From Pseudoalteromonas sp. GCY (GTDB lineage Bacteria; Pseudomonadota; Gammaproteobacteria; Enterobacterales; Alteromonadaceae): DNA of 64,000 bases. The notes under the pieces were generated by a model. It searched no databases. It saw nothing but the letters and a program-made list of their open reading frames with translations, and was not told where the DNA came from. Shown one piece after another: positions 9,370-18,511 of this stretch; the stretch's first letter is position 1; the number at the start of each line of letters is the position of its first letter. Position numbers and translations under genes: made by a program. The DNA lies in the NCBI RefSeq assembly GCF_016695175.1, contig NZ_CP068023.1, forward strand, positions 1,558,501-1,622,500. Direction: 5' to 3'.

Positions 9370-10659
9370 ATGAGTACGGATCTACTAAAAGACGCATTGA
9401 AAAGATTAAATCACATAGTCGAAAAGACAGGAATTAATGAGTCTACCTATCAAGCGCTAGCCCAGCCTCAAAGAACGCTGTCGAGCAACATCTCAATTCG
9501 TCGTGACAACGGTAAGCTCGATTATTTTAAGGCGTATCGTTGTCAATACAATGATTTGCTAGGTCCAACAAAAGGCGGAATACGCTTTCACCAAGGAGCT
9601 GATATGAGTGAGGTGCAAGCTTTAGCCCTTTGGATGACGCTAAAGTGTGCAGCGGTTGGCGTGCCATTTGGCGGCGGTAAAGGTGCCGTAACCGTTGACC
9701 CTAAATCACTGAGTCCCATGGAGCTTGAGCGCCTTGCTCGAGCATATATTAGAGCTAATGCTGATTTTATCGGACCCGATCAAGATATTCCCGCACCTGA
9801 TGTGTACACCAATGCCAGGATTATGGGCTGGATGATGGACGAATACGAGAAAATCGTCCGTAAAAAAAGTCCTGCCGTGATCACCGGTAAACCGCTTATT
9901 TTTGGTGGTAGTGAAGGGCGAGAGTCTGCCACGGGTCGCGGTGCATTTTTAATGATAGAGCGGCTTAGTGAAAAAAATAATTGGAATAAAGCGGAACAAA
10001 CGATAGCTATTCAAGGCTTTGGCAATGGTGGTTATCACTGCGCAAGGCTGTTGCAGCAAGCGGGTTATAAAGTCGTTGCAGTAAGCGATTCAAAAGGCGG
10101 GATTTACTGTAAAGATGGCTTAGATATAGAAAGTATTTATCAAGAAAAGCAACGCAACAAGGCGCTTAAAGCAGTGTACTGTGATGATTCAGTATGTGAA
10201 AGCGTTGAACATAAAGTACTGAGCAATGAAGAGCTGCTCGCGCTGGATGTGGACATTTTGGTGCCCGCAGCTTTATCTGGCGCAATCACCCGGGATAACG
10301 CCAAAGCAGTTTCGGCAAAATATATCGTAGAAATTGCCAATGGACCCATCGAGGCGGACGCAGACGAAATCTTGCATGAACAAGGCGTGATAGTTATTCC
10401 AGATATTTTAGCTAATGCAGGCGGCGTCATCGTAAGCTACTTTGAGTGGTGTCAGAATCGCCAAGGAGAGGCTTGGGACGAACACACTGTGCAAGATAAG
10501 TTGGCGCAATATTTATCGAATGCATTTGAAGCGGCGTGGCAGCTGCGAAGTGATGAAGGGCTTGAGATGCGAGATGCCGTATACAAACTGGCATTAAGAC
10601 GTATTGAAAGCGCCTTGGAAGCCCACGGGACACAATCTTACTTTGAAAATCGCGAGTAG
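9370..10659 (+). CDS. Glutamate dehydrogenase (Glu/Leu/Phe/Val family)
   Basis: A 429-aa NAD(P)-dependent enzyme interconverting 2-oxoglutarate plus ammonia and glutamate. The start is the ATG at 9370 preceded by GAGGAAAGG; an upstream reading from 9298 lacks such a site. The dimerisation and substrate domain holds KGGIRFH and PFGGGKGAVTVDP with the catalytic lysine region. PDVYTNARIMGWMMDEY follows, then the Rossmann fold IAIQGFGNGG (about residues 210-230). The length fits the small hexameric class. Leucine or phenylalanine dehydrogenase is less likely because these are shorter. The downstream gene encodes a glutamate ligase. Confidence 0.9.
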   Translation: MSTDLLKDALKRLNHIVEKTGINESTYQALAQPQRTLSSNISIRRDNGKLDYFKAYRCQYNDLLGPTKGGIRFHQGADMSEVQALALWMTLKCAAVGVPFGGGKGAVTVDPKSLSPMELERLARAYIRANADFIGPDQDIPAPDVYTNARIMGWMMDEYEKIVRKKSPAVITGKPLIFGGSEGRESATGRGAFLMIERLSEKNNWNKAEQTIAIQGFGNGGYHCARLLQQAGYKVVAVSDSKGGIYCKDGLDIESIYQEKQRNKALKAVYCDDSVCESVEHKVLSNEELLALDVDILVPAALSGAITRDNAKAVSAKYIVEIANGPIEADADEILHEQGVIVIPDILANAGGVIVSYFEWCQNRQGEAWDEHTVQDKLAQYLSNAFEAAWQLRSDEGLEMRDAVYKLALRRIESALEAHGTQSYFENRE

Positions 10660-10828
10660 TTTTTTAGATTGTGTCGATAAATTTTTTTTGCTGTACTGTT
10701 TTCGGGTGAGTCCACATAATCGCGCTTTTGTTTGGGGGCCGCTGATACACGAACCCGCTTAGGTGTTTTCACTTAACTATTCGTGTCGACAGCGATCCTC
10801 TTATTCCGCTACTCAAGGGGCAATTCGT

Positions 10829-11800
10829 ATGCGCGGTTGGATCATTTACAAAGACTCTGCCAGTTTGTTAAAACCTGAAATTTATGAAATAGATAGATTG
10901 ATGGCGGTGGCAAAGGAAGAAGGTATTGATCTTCAAGTTTACTCACCTGATCAATTTGATCTATTGGTAACCAGAGAAGACGAAGAAAGTATTCTAATCG
11001 ATGGTCAACCGGTTGCGTTACCTGACTTTGTACTACCGCGTATGGGTGCAGGCACGACTTACTTTACGCTTGCGATTATCCGTCACCTTGAACGTTTAGG
11101 CGTACATTGTTTTAACTCTTCGCAGTCTATCGAAACTGTAAAAGATAAGCTGTATGCGCAGCAGATCCTTGCAGAGCAAAACTTACCAACACCAAAAACC
11201 ATGTTGGTTAAGTTCCCTGTAAATATTGAACTGGTAGAGAAGCAAATTGGTTTCCCGGTGGTGATTAAAACGCTATCAGGCTCGCAGGGCAGCGGCGTAT
11301 TTTTGTCGAAATCACGCGGTGAATTTGATGATTTGATGCAACTCATTGAAGCAACAAATCCAAAAGCAAATATCATTTTGCAGCGTTTTGTGAAGTCGAG
11401 TCATGGTCGAGACTTACGTGTGTTGACCATTGGTGGGCGTGCTGTTGCTTGTATGGAGCGTAATTCAGGCGGTAAAAACTTTAAGGCGAACGTAAGTTTA
11501 GGTGCAAAAGGTAGCCCACACCCGATCACCCCTGAAATCGAATGGTTAGCAACGCAAACGGCAAATATTCTGAACCTAGATGTCGCTGGCATCGACTTAT
11601 TATTCGATGAAGAGCATTTTAAAATTTGTGAAGCAAACTCAAGTCCTGGCTTTGAAGGGCTTGAACAGGCTGTCGATATTGATGTGGCGAGAGAAATTTT
11701 GCACTTTATACGCATTCGCTTAGGTATCTTTAATCGCACTGGTCAATCAAAGAAGAACAGTAACGGCACTAAAGCGAGCAAAGAAAAAGCAGCGGAATAA
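10829..11800 (+). CDS. RimK-family alpha-L-glutamate ligase (ATP-grasp)
   Basis: A 323-aa ATP-grasp ligase. The start ATG at 10829 follows AAGGGG by 8 nt. Residues 1-100 form the N-terminal domain with LPRMGAGTTYF, equivalent to PRIGTAITFY of RimK. The ATP-grasp core includes VVIKTLSGSQGSGVFL, IILQRFVKSSHGRDLRVL, the DVAGIDLLF strand and the metal-binding ICEANSSPGFEGLE. RimK adds glutamates to the C-terminus of ribosomal protein S6, but paralogues act on other acceptors, so rimK itself is not assigned. The last ~25 residues are a Lys/Ser-rich tail absent from E. coli RimK. A bidirectional hairpin follows. Confidence 0.85.
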   Translation: MRGWIIYKDSASLLKPEIYEIDRLMAVAKEEGIDLQVYSPDQFDLLVTREDEESILIDGQPVALPDFVLPRMGAGTTYFTLAIIRHLERLGVHCFNSSQSIETVKDKLYAQQILAEQNLPTPKTMLVKFPVNIELVEKQIGFPVVIKTLSGSQGSGVFLSKSRGEFDDLMQLIEATNPKANIILQRFVKSSHGRDLRVLTIGGRAVACMERNSGGKNFKANVSLGAKGSPHPITPEIEWLATQTANILNLDVAGIDLLFDEEHFKICEANSSPGFEGLEQAVDIDVAREILHFIRIRLGIFNRTGQSKKNSNGTKASKEKAAE

Positions 11801-11821
11801 TACTGCTGAGTCATAACGAGG

Positions 11822-11843
11822 AAGGAGCTAGGTCAAGCTCCTT
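11822..11843 (+). terminator. Intrinsic terminator after the RimK-like gene
   Basis: AAGGAGCT, loop AGGTC and AGCTCCTT are followed by a T run. It sits between convergent genes and ends just before the stop of the minus-strand kinase. Confidence 0.85.
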
Positions 11844-11845
11844 TT

Positions 11846-13873
11846 TTATTGCGTGAACGGCTCAAGTGCGCCTCTTAGTGCATCAAGCTGAATCGGCTTA
11901 GACAGAAAGTTATTCATGCCGGCTTCATAACAGGCTGCCTTATCGGACTCTGAAGTATTGGCAGTCAATGCAATAATATGCGGCCCTTGGTACTTATCTT
12001 TTGAAAGCCTACGAATACTTCGAGTGGCTTCAAAGCCATCCATAATCGGCATGACGCAGTCCATAAACACAATATCAAAGGTTTTATCTTGGCATGATTT
12101 TACGGCTTGCTCGCCGTTATAGACTTTGTCGATGTGAGTTGCACCAAACTGATTCAGTAACTTTTCCATCACCAGCACATTGATTTGATTATCATCTACA
12201 AGCAAGATTTTACATTCTGATAAGGAGATAGGCTGCTCTTCAGCCTTTTGGTTTTGCACATCGCCTGTTTCTTCTGCAAACTCTATTGGGAAGGTAACGA
12301 TAAAGGTACTCCCTTTACCCAACTCACTTTCTACCTGTACTTCGCCTTGCAACAAATTACAAAGCTCAAATACGATTGAAAGGCCAAGACCAGTGCCACC
12401 AAAATGCCGACTTACACTCGCATCGCCTTGGCTAAATGGTTGAAAAAGATGTACTTGATTGGTCTTAGCAATACCTATGCCTGTGTCTGAGACACTTAAT
12501 TGTAGAACAGGTGAAGTCTCACTCCCCAGCACATCGGCATAAATATCGATACTACCTGTTGGCGTAAATTTGATGGCGTTACTAACGAGGTTTGCAATAA
12601 TTTGCTTAACTCGAGTTGGATCTGAATAGAGCCAATTTGTGCCTTGTTTATGAATATGGAAGTTGATTGAGAGTCCTTTTTCGCGACAGGCTGGACTGTA
12701 CAAGCCTACAACTTGTTCAACTAGCTGATGAAGATCAAACGCGGTATTGTCTAGCTTCAAGTTATTACTATCTAGCTTGCTGAAGTCTAATACGTCGTTT
12801 ATCAACGTGATCAACATATCTGCACTGTTGACTGCGACGCTCAGGTTATTCTTGATTTCTTTTATGTCGGTTTCTTTTCTGCACGCTTGAAGCATGCCGA
12901 CTAAACCATTCAGCGGGGTTCTCAATTCATGGCTGATTTTGGCGATAAATTCACTCCGGGTCTTAAGAAGTTGTTCCGCTTCTTCGCGCTTTTGCTCTAA
13001 TGCAATACGCATTTTGACTTGTTCATCGATATCTTGAATTGCGCCAAAAACCCGAACGCATTCACCATTTTCATATTCACCTTGACCGTGAGAGGCGACC
13101 CACTTTTCGTTGCCGTTGGCATCAATAATAATGGATTCTATGTCCCATTTGGTTTTGGAGGTGATGGCGTCGTCTATGGCTTGTTTAATGTTTCCTTGGT
13201 GAATGCCGGGTTTGTAGAAGCTGATGGCATTGTCGAGAGTTGGTGTAAAGTTATCATCAACGCCATGAATGAGTCGTGTTTGTTGGCTCCAATACACTTT
13301 GTTCTTTTTAAAATCGACTTCCCATGAGCCAATATCAGCAAGACGGCTCATCGCTGCTAATGCTTGTGAACGGTGTTGTATTTTCTTCAACGCCTTTTGC
13401 CGAGAAATTTCAACACCAATCCATTGACCTAATAAACTCACGTAATCTAAGTGTTCTTGACTGAACGCCTGAGCTTTGGCGCTGGATGCGGAAAAGTTGA
13501 CGGTACCATAGCGTTTACCATCAACAATAATCGGCGCACCAATGTAGCTCTCTAGGCCAAAGTTTGCGTAGCAAGGGTGAGTGGCAATTTCGCTGATACC
13601 GGCATGATGAAAGGATAGTGCGCTGTCTGCTTGTAAAGTGTGCCAGCAATAGGTGTTTGCCAGTTCAAAATCCGTACCTGCCAATAAAGAGTTATCTGGG
13701 GTGATCACATGTCTAACCGTGTACACATCAGCATGAATTTCACTGACAATGGCAATATCAAGCTCAAAAACATCTAGACCAAGCGTTAGCAGCGCCGTCA
13801 CTTTTTCTTCAAATGTGGTGTCTTGGTTAGTGGTGATGAGGTGTAATCGTTTTAAAATACTCACAAATTTCAC
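11846..13873 (-). CDS. Soluble hybrid sensor histidine kinase (GAF-PAS-HisKA-HATPase-REC)
   Basis: A 675-aa protein starting at GTG. A GAF domain occupies about residues 20-155 and a PAS/PAC domain about 175-285 (VNFS-type and FGAIQDIDEQ segments). HisKA has the phosphorylated His315 in SEFIAKISHELRTP. The HATPase domain shows NLVSNAIKFT, DTGIGI and GGTGLGLSI. A C-terminal receiver carries Asp605 in FDIVFMD. No membrane segment or signal peptide is visible, so it should sense a cytoplasmic signal. No response-regulator or HPt gene is adjacent; phosphate must leave through an unlinked HPt protein or the receiver is self-regulatory. The start lacks a good ribosome site. Confidence 0.92.
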   Translation of the reverse strand: MKFVSILKRLHLITTNQDTTFEEKVTALLTLGLDVFELDIAIVSEIHADVYTVRHVITPDNSLLAGTDFELANTYCWHTLQADSALSFHHAGISEIATHPCYANFGLESYIGAPIIVDGKRYGTVNFSASSAKAQAFSQEHLDYVSLLGQWIGVEISRQKALKKIQHRSQALAAMSRLADIGSWEVDFKKNKVYWSQQTRLIHGVDDNFTPTLDNAISFYKPGIHQGNIKQAIDDAITSKTKWDIESIIIDANGNEKWVASHGQGEYENGECVRVFGAIQDIDEQVKMRIALEQKREEAEQLLKTRSEFIAKISHELRTPLNGLVGMLQACRKETDIKEIKNNLSVAVNSADMLITLINDVLDFSKLDSNNLKLDNTAFDLHQLVEQVVGLYSPACREKGLSINFHIHKQGTNWLYSDPTRVKQIIANLVSNAIKFTPTGSIDIYADVLGSETSPVLQLSVSDTGIGIAKTNQVHLFQPFSQGDASVSRHFGGTGLGLSIVFELCNLLQGEVQVESELGKGSTFIVTFPIEFAEETGDVQNQKAEEQPISLSECKILLVDDNQINVLVMEKLLNQFGATHIDKVYNGEQAVKSCQDKTFDIVFMDCVMPIMDGFEATRSIRRLSKDKYQGPHIIALTANTSESDKAACYEAGMNNFLSKPIQLDALRGALEPFTQ

Positions 13874-14031
13874 ATTGACAGTACAAGGCAGTTAATCATT
13901 TAACTTTAACCGCTCTTTGCTAACTTGCCAACATTAAATCTTTTGAGTCCGTCGAGATAATTTCCGTTTTTCAAAGGATTATGAATAAAATAGACATCGC
14001 GGGATTTATCACAATTTTTTAAGGCAAGTCT

Positions 14032-15189
14032 ATGAAATATGTAGGTCTACTTTTTTTATTAATGACAACGGTAGTAAGTGCACAAACACTTCGTGTTGCT
14101 ACCTTTAATGTCAGTATGGAAGCAACGAATTATCAACAAAAAGGGCAAGCGCTTGACCCTCAAAAGCTCAGTAAATTGCTACAGAATGGTCAACATCAAC
14201 AAATCAAAAATATTGCCGAAATCATTCAGCGTGTTCGCCCAGATGTGATTCTACTCAATGAATTTGATTACATCGCTGAACCAAATAAAGGTGTACAGGC
14301 ATTTGTAAATAACTATCTAGCACAACCTCAAGCGGATCAGCAGCCTATATCGTACCCTTACTTTTATATTGCGCCAGTCAATACTGGATTACCAACACCG
14401 TATGATTTAGATAATGACGGTAAGCAATCTAACTATGGCGGTGATGCCCAAGGGTTTGGTTTATATGAGGGGCAATATGGGATGGTTGTGCTGTCAAAGT
14501 ACCCGATTAAAAAAGAGCATGCCCGAACTCTGCAGGCATTTCTTTGGAAAGATATGCCAGATCATATGGTGACAATGGATCCGACGACGAGACAGCCTTG
14601 GTATAGTGAGCAAGAGTGGCAAAGCTTGAGGCTAAGCTCAAAATCTCACTGGGATCTGCCAATTGAAGTGAATGGTAAATTGTTTCACCTGTTGGCGATG
14701 CACCCAACGCCCCCTGTCTTTGATGGTGAAGAGGATAGGAATGGCAACAGAAATCACGATGAGATCCGCTTAATGGCCGATTATATCGACCCTAAACGTA
14801 GCCAGTACATTTATGATGACAATGGCGTTAAAGGTGGCCTTAAAAATGATACACGATTTATCATCGTCGGTGATTTAAACGCTGCTGATAAAGGCGATAA
14901 ACATAGACCTGGCGTGATAGAACAATTATTAGATAACCCTAAAGTATTCTCGAACTTTACGCCAAAAAGCAGAGGGGGAAGTGAACATAGCAAGGAAAGT
15001 GAGAGTCGCAGTTATACTGCACATTGGGGGGCTCGTGTAGATTACGTATTGCCATCCAAGTTCGGCTTTCGAGTGGTTAGCAGCGGGGTTTTCTGGCCAA
15101 GCAAAGAAGATGAATTATTCCGTTTAGTGGAAAGTCGTCATGCCAGCTCCGATCACCGTTTAGTTTGGGTAGACGTGGAAGTTAAGTGA
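14032..15189 (+). CDS. Secreted endonuclease/exonuclease/phosphatase-family protein
   Basis: A 385-aa protein with a clear signal peptide (cleavage near VVSAQ, residue ~18), so periplasmic or extracellular. EEP-fold motifs occur in order: ATFNVSMEA, the metal-binding glutamate in ILLNEFDY, a LLAMHPTPP strand with the conserved histidine, IIVGDLNAAD with the Asp/Asn pair, and the terminal SSDHRLVWVDV with the catalytic Asp-His. These residues are intact, so Mg-dependent phosphodiester or phosphomonoester cleavage is expected. The substrate could be DNA, a phospholipid or a phosphorylated sugar. It is likely monocistronic; phosphate scavenging is inference. Confidence 0.88.
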   Translation: MKYVGLLFLLMTTVVSAQTLRVATFNVSMEATNYQQKGQALDPQKLSKLLQNGQHQQIKNIAEIIQRVRPDVILLNEFDYIAEPNKGVQAFVNNYLAQPQADQQPISYPYFYIAPVNTGLPTPYDLDNDGKQSNYGGDAQGFGLYEGQYGMVVLSKYPIKKEHARTLQAFLWKDMPDHMVTMDPTTRQPWYSEQEWQSLRLSSKSHWDLPIEVNGKLFHLLAMHPTPPVFDGEEDRNGNRNHDEIRLMADYIDPKRSQYIYDDNGVKGGLKNDTRFIIVGDLNAADKGDKHRPGVIEQLLDNPKVFSNFTPKSRGGSEHSKESESRSYTAHWGARVDYVLPSKFGFRVVSSGVFWPSKEDELFRLVESRHASSDHRLVWVDVEVK

Positions 15190-15295
15190 CCGCAGTGATT
15201 GGTCAATTGTGTCGCTTATTACAAATTTAAACAATGACTAACGGAACTAAACCGAAATAACCCCTAAGCTTGCGCTTAATGAATAGGAGAGTGTG

Positions 15296-15706
15296 ATGAA
15301 AAGAATTCTATTAAGTGTTGGTTTAGCGGTTTGGTTATCCGGGTGTGCTCATCATGATGATGTGCGTCCATCGTCTGATGGTGTGCATAATATTATGTTA
15401 TTTTCCGACAGCCGTGATGCGGGTAGTAAAGAGGCATTAAAGCAGGCCAGGCACTATTGCAAACAAGCCGATATGGTCGCGTATGTTGTGAATCTAGATA
15501 TCATTTATAACAGCGATACGCCTGAAAGTACTTATATCACGCAAAAAGGCGTAGCTAACGCCGTTGAGGCTGCCGGTATGGCGATGTGGATTTTCGGTCG
15601 AAATAGTGTCGATGATGCTGGGGCTGCAATGACCATAGGTGGAGGGATAGCCGATGGTGCGCTCGGTAAGCCTTATGATGTGCGATTAAATTTCAAATGT
15701 GAATGA
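15296..15706 (+). CDS. Predicted lipoprotein of unknown function
   Basis: A 136-aa product with a lipoprotein signal ending in the lipobox LSGC (Cys at about residue 17), followed by AHHDD. Residue +2 is Ala, so outer-membrane sorting is expected. The ATG is preferred over the GTG 3 nt upstream because AGGAGA then has a 5-nt spacing. The mature part has two further cysteines (HYC and FKCE) and a Gly/Ala-rich stretch (AAMTIGGGIADGALG). I recognise no family. It stands alone between the EEP gene and a convergent DUF2897 gene. Confidence 0.7.
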   Translation: MKRILLSVGLAVWLSGCAHHDDVRPSSDGVHNIMLFSDSRDAGSKEALKQARHYCKQADMVAYVVNLDIIYNSDTPESTYITQKGVANAVEAAGMAMWIFGRNSVDDAGAAMTIGGGIADGALGKPYDVRLNFKCE

Positions 15707-15741
15707 ATGATTAGTCAGCTCGTCTAACGTCGCAACATGCT

Positions 15742-15948
15742 TCAATCTTCATCCTTTTTTGGATTATTTTGAGGCCTGTTGTTTTTGGACGTTACCTTAT
15801 CTTTGTCAAAAGGCGCCGTCTGCTCGTCGATTTTCTTTTTCATTTCAAATTTGGCGGAATACTTTAATAACGCAATATTGCTCCAAATCACCCCTAACAC
15901 GCCAACAATGATCAAGATCACTTGCCATGTCTCTAATTGATTACCCAT
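15742..15948 (-). CDS. DUF2897-type small membrane protein
   Basis: A 68-aa protein with one membrane helix (about residues 9-30, VILIIVGVLGVIWSNIALL) followed by KYSAKFEMKKK and a charged, Asn/Lys/Asp-rich tail. The helix plus LLKYSAKF pattern fits the DUF2897 family of Vibrio and Alteromonadales, whose function is unknown. The tail is longer than in most members. It is convergent with the preceding lipoprotein gene. Confidence 0.65.
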   Translation of the reverse strand: MGNQLETWQVILIIVGVLGVIWSNIALLKYSAKFEMKKKIDEQTAPFDKDKVTSKNNRPQNNPKKDED

Positions 15949-16093
15949 TCTAGCTCCTCAAAAAAGCCCTATTTTTTAAATTTGTCCTGAAATAGGTGAG
16001 CATTTTAGCGCGACTGTTGATATTATTCACCACCTAGTCATTTCGCGATAATTATGCTGCATATATTTACATTCTGAGGATAATAGCGCATTC

Positions 16094-17428
16094 ATGGAAC
16101 AAGTGTTAATTTGGCCTGCCCAGTATCCCATGCTGTTAAAGGGGTTAATCGAACAAAACGGTGCTTACATTCTAGATGCCATAGAGGCATGGCCGAATTG
16201 CCAACAAATGAAAGATGAGCAGGGCGTAACGACCACTGTTCTACCTCCTTTATTTTACCTCGCTTGGTTACGACCGCTAGAGCCGTTCGAAGCCTGTTAT
16301 TTTCAGCATATTGATGACTATGACGATAAACAGCGTCAATACGTTAATAGCGTAATTCAACACATTGAGGAAAATGATACTGATCAGGATGAGCTAATAA
16401 AAACACTTATTCAGCGTCTTGGTCAATACTCGAATATTCAAGCCCAAATACAAGACCAAAATCAATCGTTTGTTGAACTGCTTTGTAGCAAACAGTATGA
16501 AAAGACCTTGATTTGGTTAATGGAAATGGGAGTGAAATTTAGCGCGAAAGAAATCGTTTCTCTGTGGTGCAATAGTTCGCAAGAAACTCATACCGCCCTG
16601 TTAACTCACCTTGATACATGTCTGCTTGACCGGGCCGCCACCGCTAAACTTGCTACGGATAGTTTGTTAGATGGGCAGCTGACTTTTGAGCTGCTTTGTG
16701 CCATGTGTGACAAAGACGAGGTGACGAGTCTTTTGGAACAGGCGCTATTGTTCCAGCTAACCCAGCAACAAGTTAAGCAGTCTGCAATTATTACTTTAGT
16801 CACACAGGGCGCGAAAGGAACGGCAAGAGATAGCAGTGGGCGATCTGCCATTATGTTAGCGGTTGAAAATGGCTTTGTGAGTGCGGTTGAAACTATGTTG
16901 CCACATCACAATGTTAATGAGCTGGATGAGTCGGGCAGGAACTTAATGCACTATGCGGCGGCATCGAACTCTGCTGCTATGATCGAAATGATTTTTGAAC
17001 ATGGTGATGACCCGACGCTTGCGGATATTCATGGTGACACCCCTTACCGTGTGGCTATGAAAAATCAGGCGCTTACTTCTAAGCAAACATTTGAACAGCA
17101 CGGTATTATCGAGCTTTCTAATGAAGCAAAGTATCAAAAAATAAAAACCGTCCATATTCTTTATGCCTTTGCTGCTATTTTGCTACCACTTCAGTTATTT
17201 TTATTTTTTACTGATGAGGTGGATGAAAAAACTATCGCAACACTTGTCACTACGGCTGCTTCTATCGCAATTTTTGTTTTTGCGAAGCGTAAACGCAGTA
17301 ACCCTCTATACCCAAACAGCTCAACGCCATGGTCACTGATCGGGGTAAATGCGTTAGCATGGCTTAGTATTGGTGTGCAGGTATTGTTTTCAGTATTGGT
17401 GTTGATAGCCGTACTCTCGTTGCAGTAG
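16094..17428 (+). CDS. Ankyrin-repeat protein with C-terminal membrane segments
   Basis: A 444-aa protein. Residues ~1-230 are helical and acidic with no clear family. About three ankyrin repeats span residues 245-345 (DSSGRSAIMLAVENGF, DESGRNLMHYAAASNS, DIHGDTPYRVAMKNQ). The last ~97 residues hold three hydrophobic segments separated by the basic stretch KRKRSN. There is no signal peptide, so the ankyrin part should face the cytoplasm. Ankyrin repeats imply protein binding, but the partner is unknown. A strong terminator follows, and the gene appears monocistronic. Confidence 0.75.
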   Translation: MEQVLIWPAQYPMLLKGLIEQNGAYILDAIEAWPNCQQMKDEQGVTTTVLPPLFYLAWLRPLEPFEACYFQHIDDYDDKQRQYVNSVIQHIEENDTDQDELIKTLIQRLGQYSNIQAQIQDQNQSFVELLCSKQYEKTLIWLMEMGVKFSAKEIVSLWCNSSQETHTALLTHLDTCLLDRAATAKLATDSLLDGQLTFELLCAMCDKDEVTSLLEQALLFQLTQQQVKQSAIITLVTQGAKGTARDSSGRSAIMLAVENGFVSAVETMLPHHNVNELDESGRNLMHYAAASNSAAMIEMIFEHGDDPTLADIHGDTPYRVAMKNQALTSKQTFEQHGIIELSNEAKYQKIKTVHILYAFAAILLPLQLFLFFTDEVDEKTIATLVTTAASIAIFVFAKRKRSNPLYPNSSTPWSLIGVNALAWLSIGVQVLFSVLVLIAVLSLQ

Positions 17429-17466
17429 CTTACCGTAACGAACTAAGCTGATGACGGATTGATGCT

Positions 17467-17505
17467 AAAAAGCGCAGTTACTTCATTGAGAACTGCGCTT
17501 TTTTA
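17467..17505 (+). terminator. Intrinsic terminator, probably bidirectional
   Basis: AAAAAGCGCAGTT and AACTGCGCTTTTTT pair perfectly around an 11-nt loop. T runs flank both sides, so it can serve the ankyrin gene and the convergent DUF2069 gene. Confidence 0.92.
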
Positions 17506-17525
17506 ATGTAGTTACGCAAGCGAGA

Positions 17526-17963
17526 TTATGGCTCTTTATGTTCGTGAGCTGCCTTTTCGTCAGCGAGGTCTTCTTTTAACTTGCGGATCTTCAATCCTAA
17601 CTCTTGGCCTCTGTGTCTCGCATAGTAAGTGCAACCAATAAACATGGATGTTGCAAAGCCAATCTCTAGCAGGACTAACAATAGCTCGTCTGGAGATGTC
17701 CACAAAAGGGTAAAGCCGTGGATAAAATAAAACATCACGACAAAGTTTGCCCACGCATAAGTGTATGGCTTATCCTGTAAAATACCTTTAAGCGGGAGTA
17801 ATAAAGGTAAAACGTACACCACAAAGACAAAGCCCAAGCTGTAACCTTCTCTTGGTGCAAGCACAAAGAGCCACAGTGGCATCAGGATCAGGAGACCAAA
17901 ATACCCGACTAGCGCAAAGAGTTGAAAGCGTCTAGTGATAGGCTTTTTTGCAATTTCATTCAT
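17526..17963 (-). CDS. DUF2069-family membrane protein
   Basis: A 145-aa protein with four hydrophobic segments and a charged helical C-terminus (KIRKLKEDLADEKAAHEHKEP). The DUF2069 pattern (FALVGYFGLL, YTYAWANFVVMFYFIHG) is visible. Function is unknown. The ATG at 17963 overlaps the stop of the wrbA-like gene as ATGA, which decides the start: a longer frame reaching upstream would lie within wrbA. It is the third gene of the yfgD-wrbA-DUF2069 operon. Confidence 0.8.
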   Translation of the reverse strand: MNEIAKKPITRRFQLFALVGYFGLLILMPLWLFVLAPREGYSLGFVFVVYVLPLLLPLKGILQDKPYTYAWANFVVMFYFIHGFTLLWTSPDELLLVLLEIGFATSMFIGCTYYARHRGQELGLKIRKLKEDLADEKAAHEHKEP

Positions 17964-18511
17964 GTTAACTTTTCCGCGACGTGTAGCAGTCGACTCGCTG
18001 CTGCACGACAAATTTTGATTTCTGTTTGAGTGAGTGAAGTATTGTTTTGGCTGCCCGCAACGTGTGTTGCACCGTAGGGCGTCCCGCCCATGTTGGTCGC
18101 CAAAAGCTCTGGAACATCATAGGGGATACCTAACAACATCATGCCGTGGTGTAATAACGGTAACGAGAGGTTAAGTAGGGTAGCCTCATTGCCACCGTGC
18201 ATACTGCTTGAAGACGAAAATACGCAGGCTGGTTTATCAATGAGTGCGCCTTTAAGCCACAAATCGCTGGTGGTTTCCCAAAACGCTTTCGCTTGAGCTG
18301 CCATCATACCAAAGCGTGTAGGAGTGCCAAACGCCAAACCGTCGCACTCTACTAAATCTTGCTTTGTTACTACCACATCATGGTCTTGACGTTTCTCAAA
18401 AACGCGTACTATAGCTTCACCGCCTTGTGACACTATGGTGTCTGCAAATTCGTGCGCCATATTCGCCACGGAGCCATGACTGGAGTGGTATAAAATAAGA
18501 ATTTTACTCAT
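17960..18511 (-). CDS. wrbA: NAD(P)H:quinone oxidoreductase, WrbA family
   Basis: A 183-aa flavodoxin-fold protein, probably FMN-dependent two-electron quinone reductase. The FMN phosphate loop is ILYHSSHGSVANMA at residues 5-18. The second loop is AFGTPTRFGMMAAQAKAFWE, and FSSSSSMHGG follows. It is slightly shorter than E. coli WrbA (198 aa), and the family also contains shorter paralogues. It overlaps its upstream neighbour by one base (TAATG) and the downstream gene by four (ATGA), so translation is likely coupled. It probably protects against quinone redox cycling. Confidence 0.85.
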   Translation of the reverse strand: MSKILILYHSSHGSVANMAHEFADTIVSQGGEAIVRVFEKRQDHDVVVTKQDLVECDGLAFGTPTRFGMMAAQAKAFWETTSDLWLKGALIDKPACVFSSSSSMHGGNEATLLNLSLPLLHHGMMLLGIPYDVPELLATNMGGTPYGATHVAGSQNNTSLTQTEIKICRAAASRLLHVAEKLT

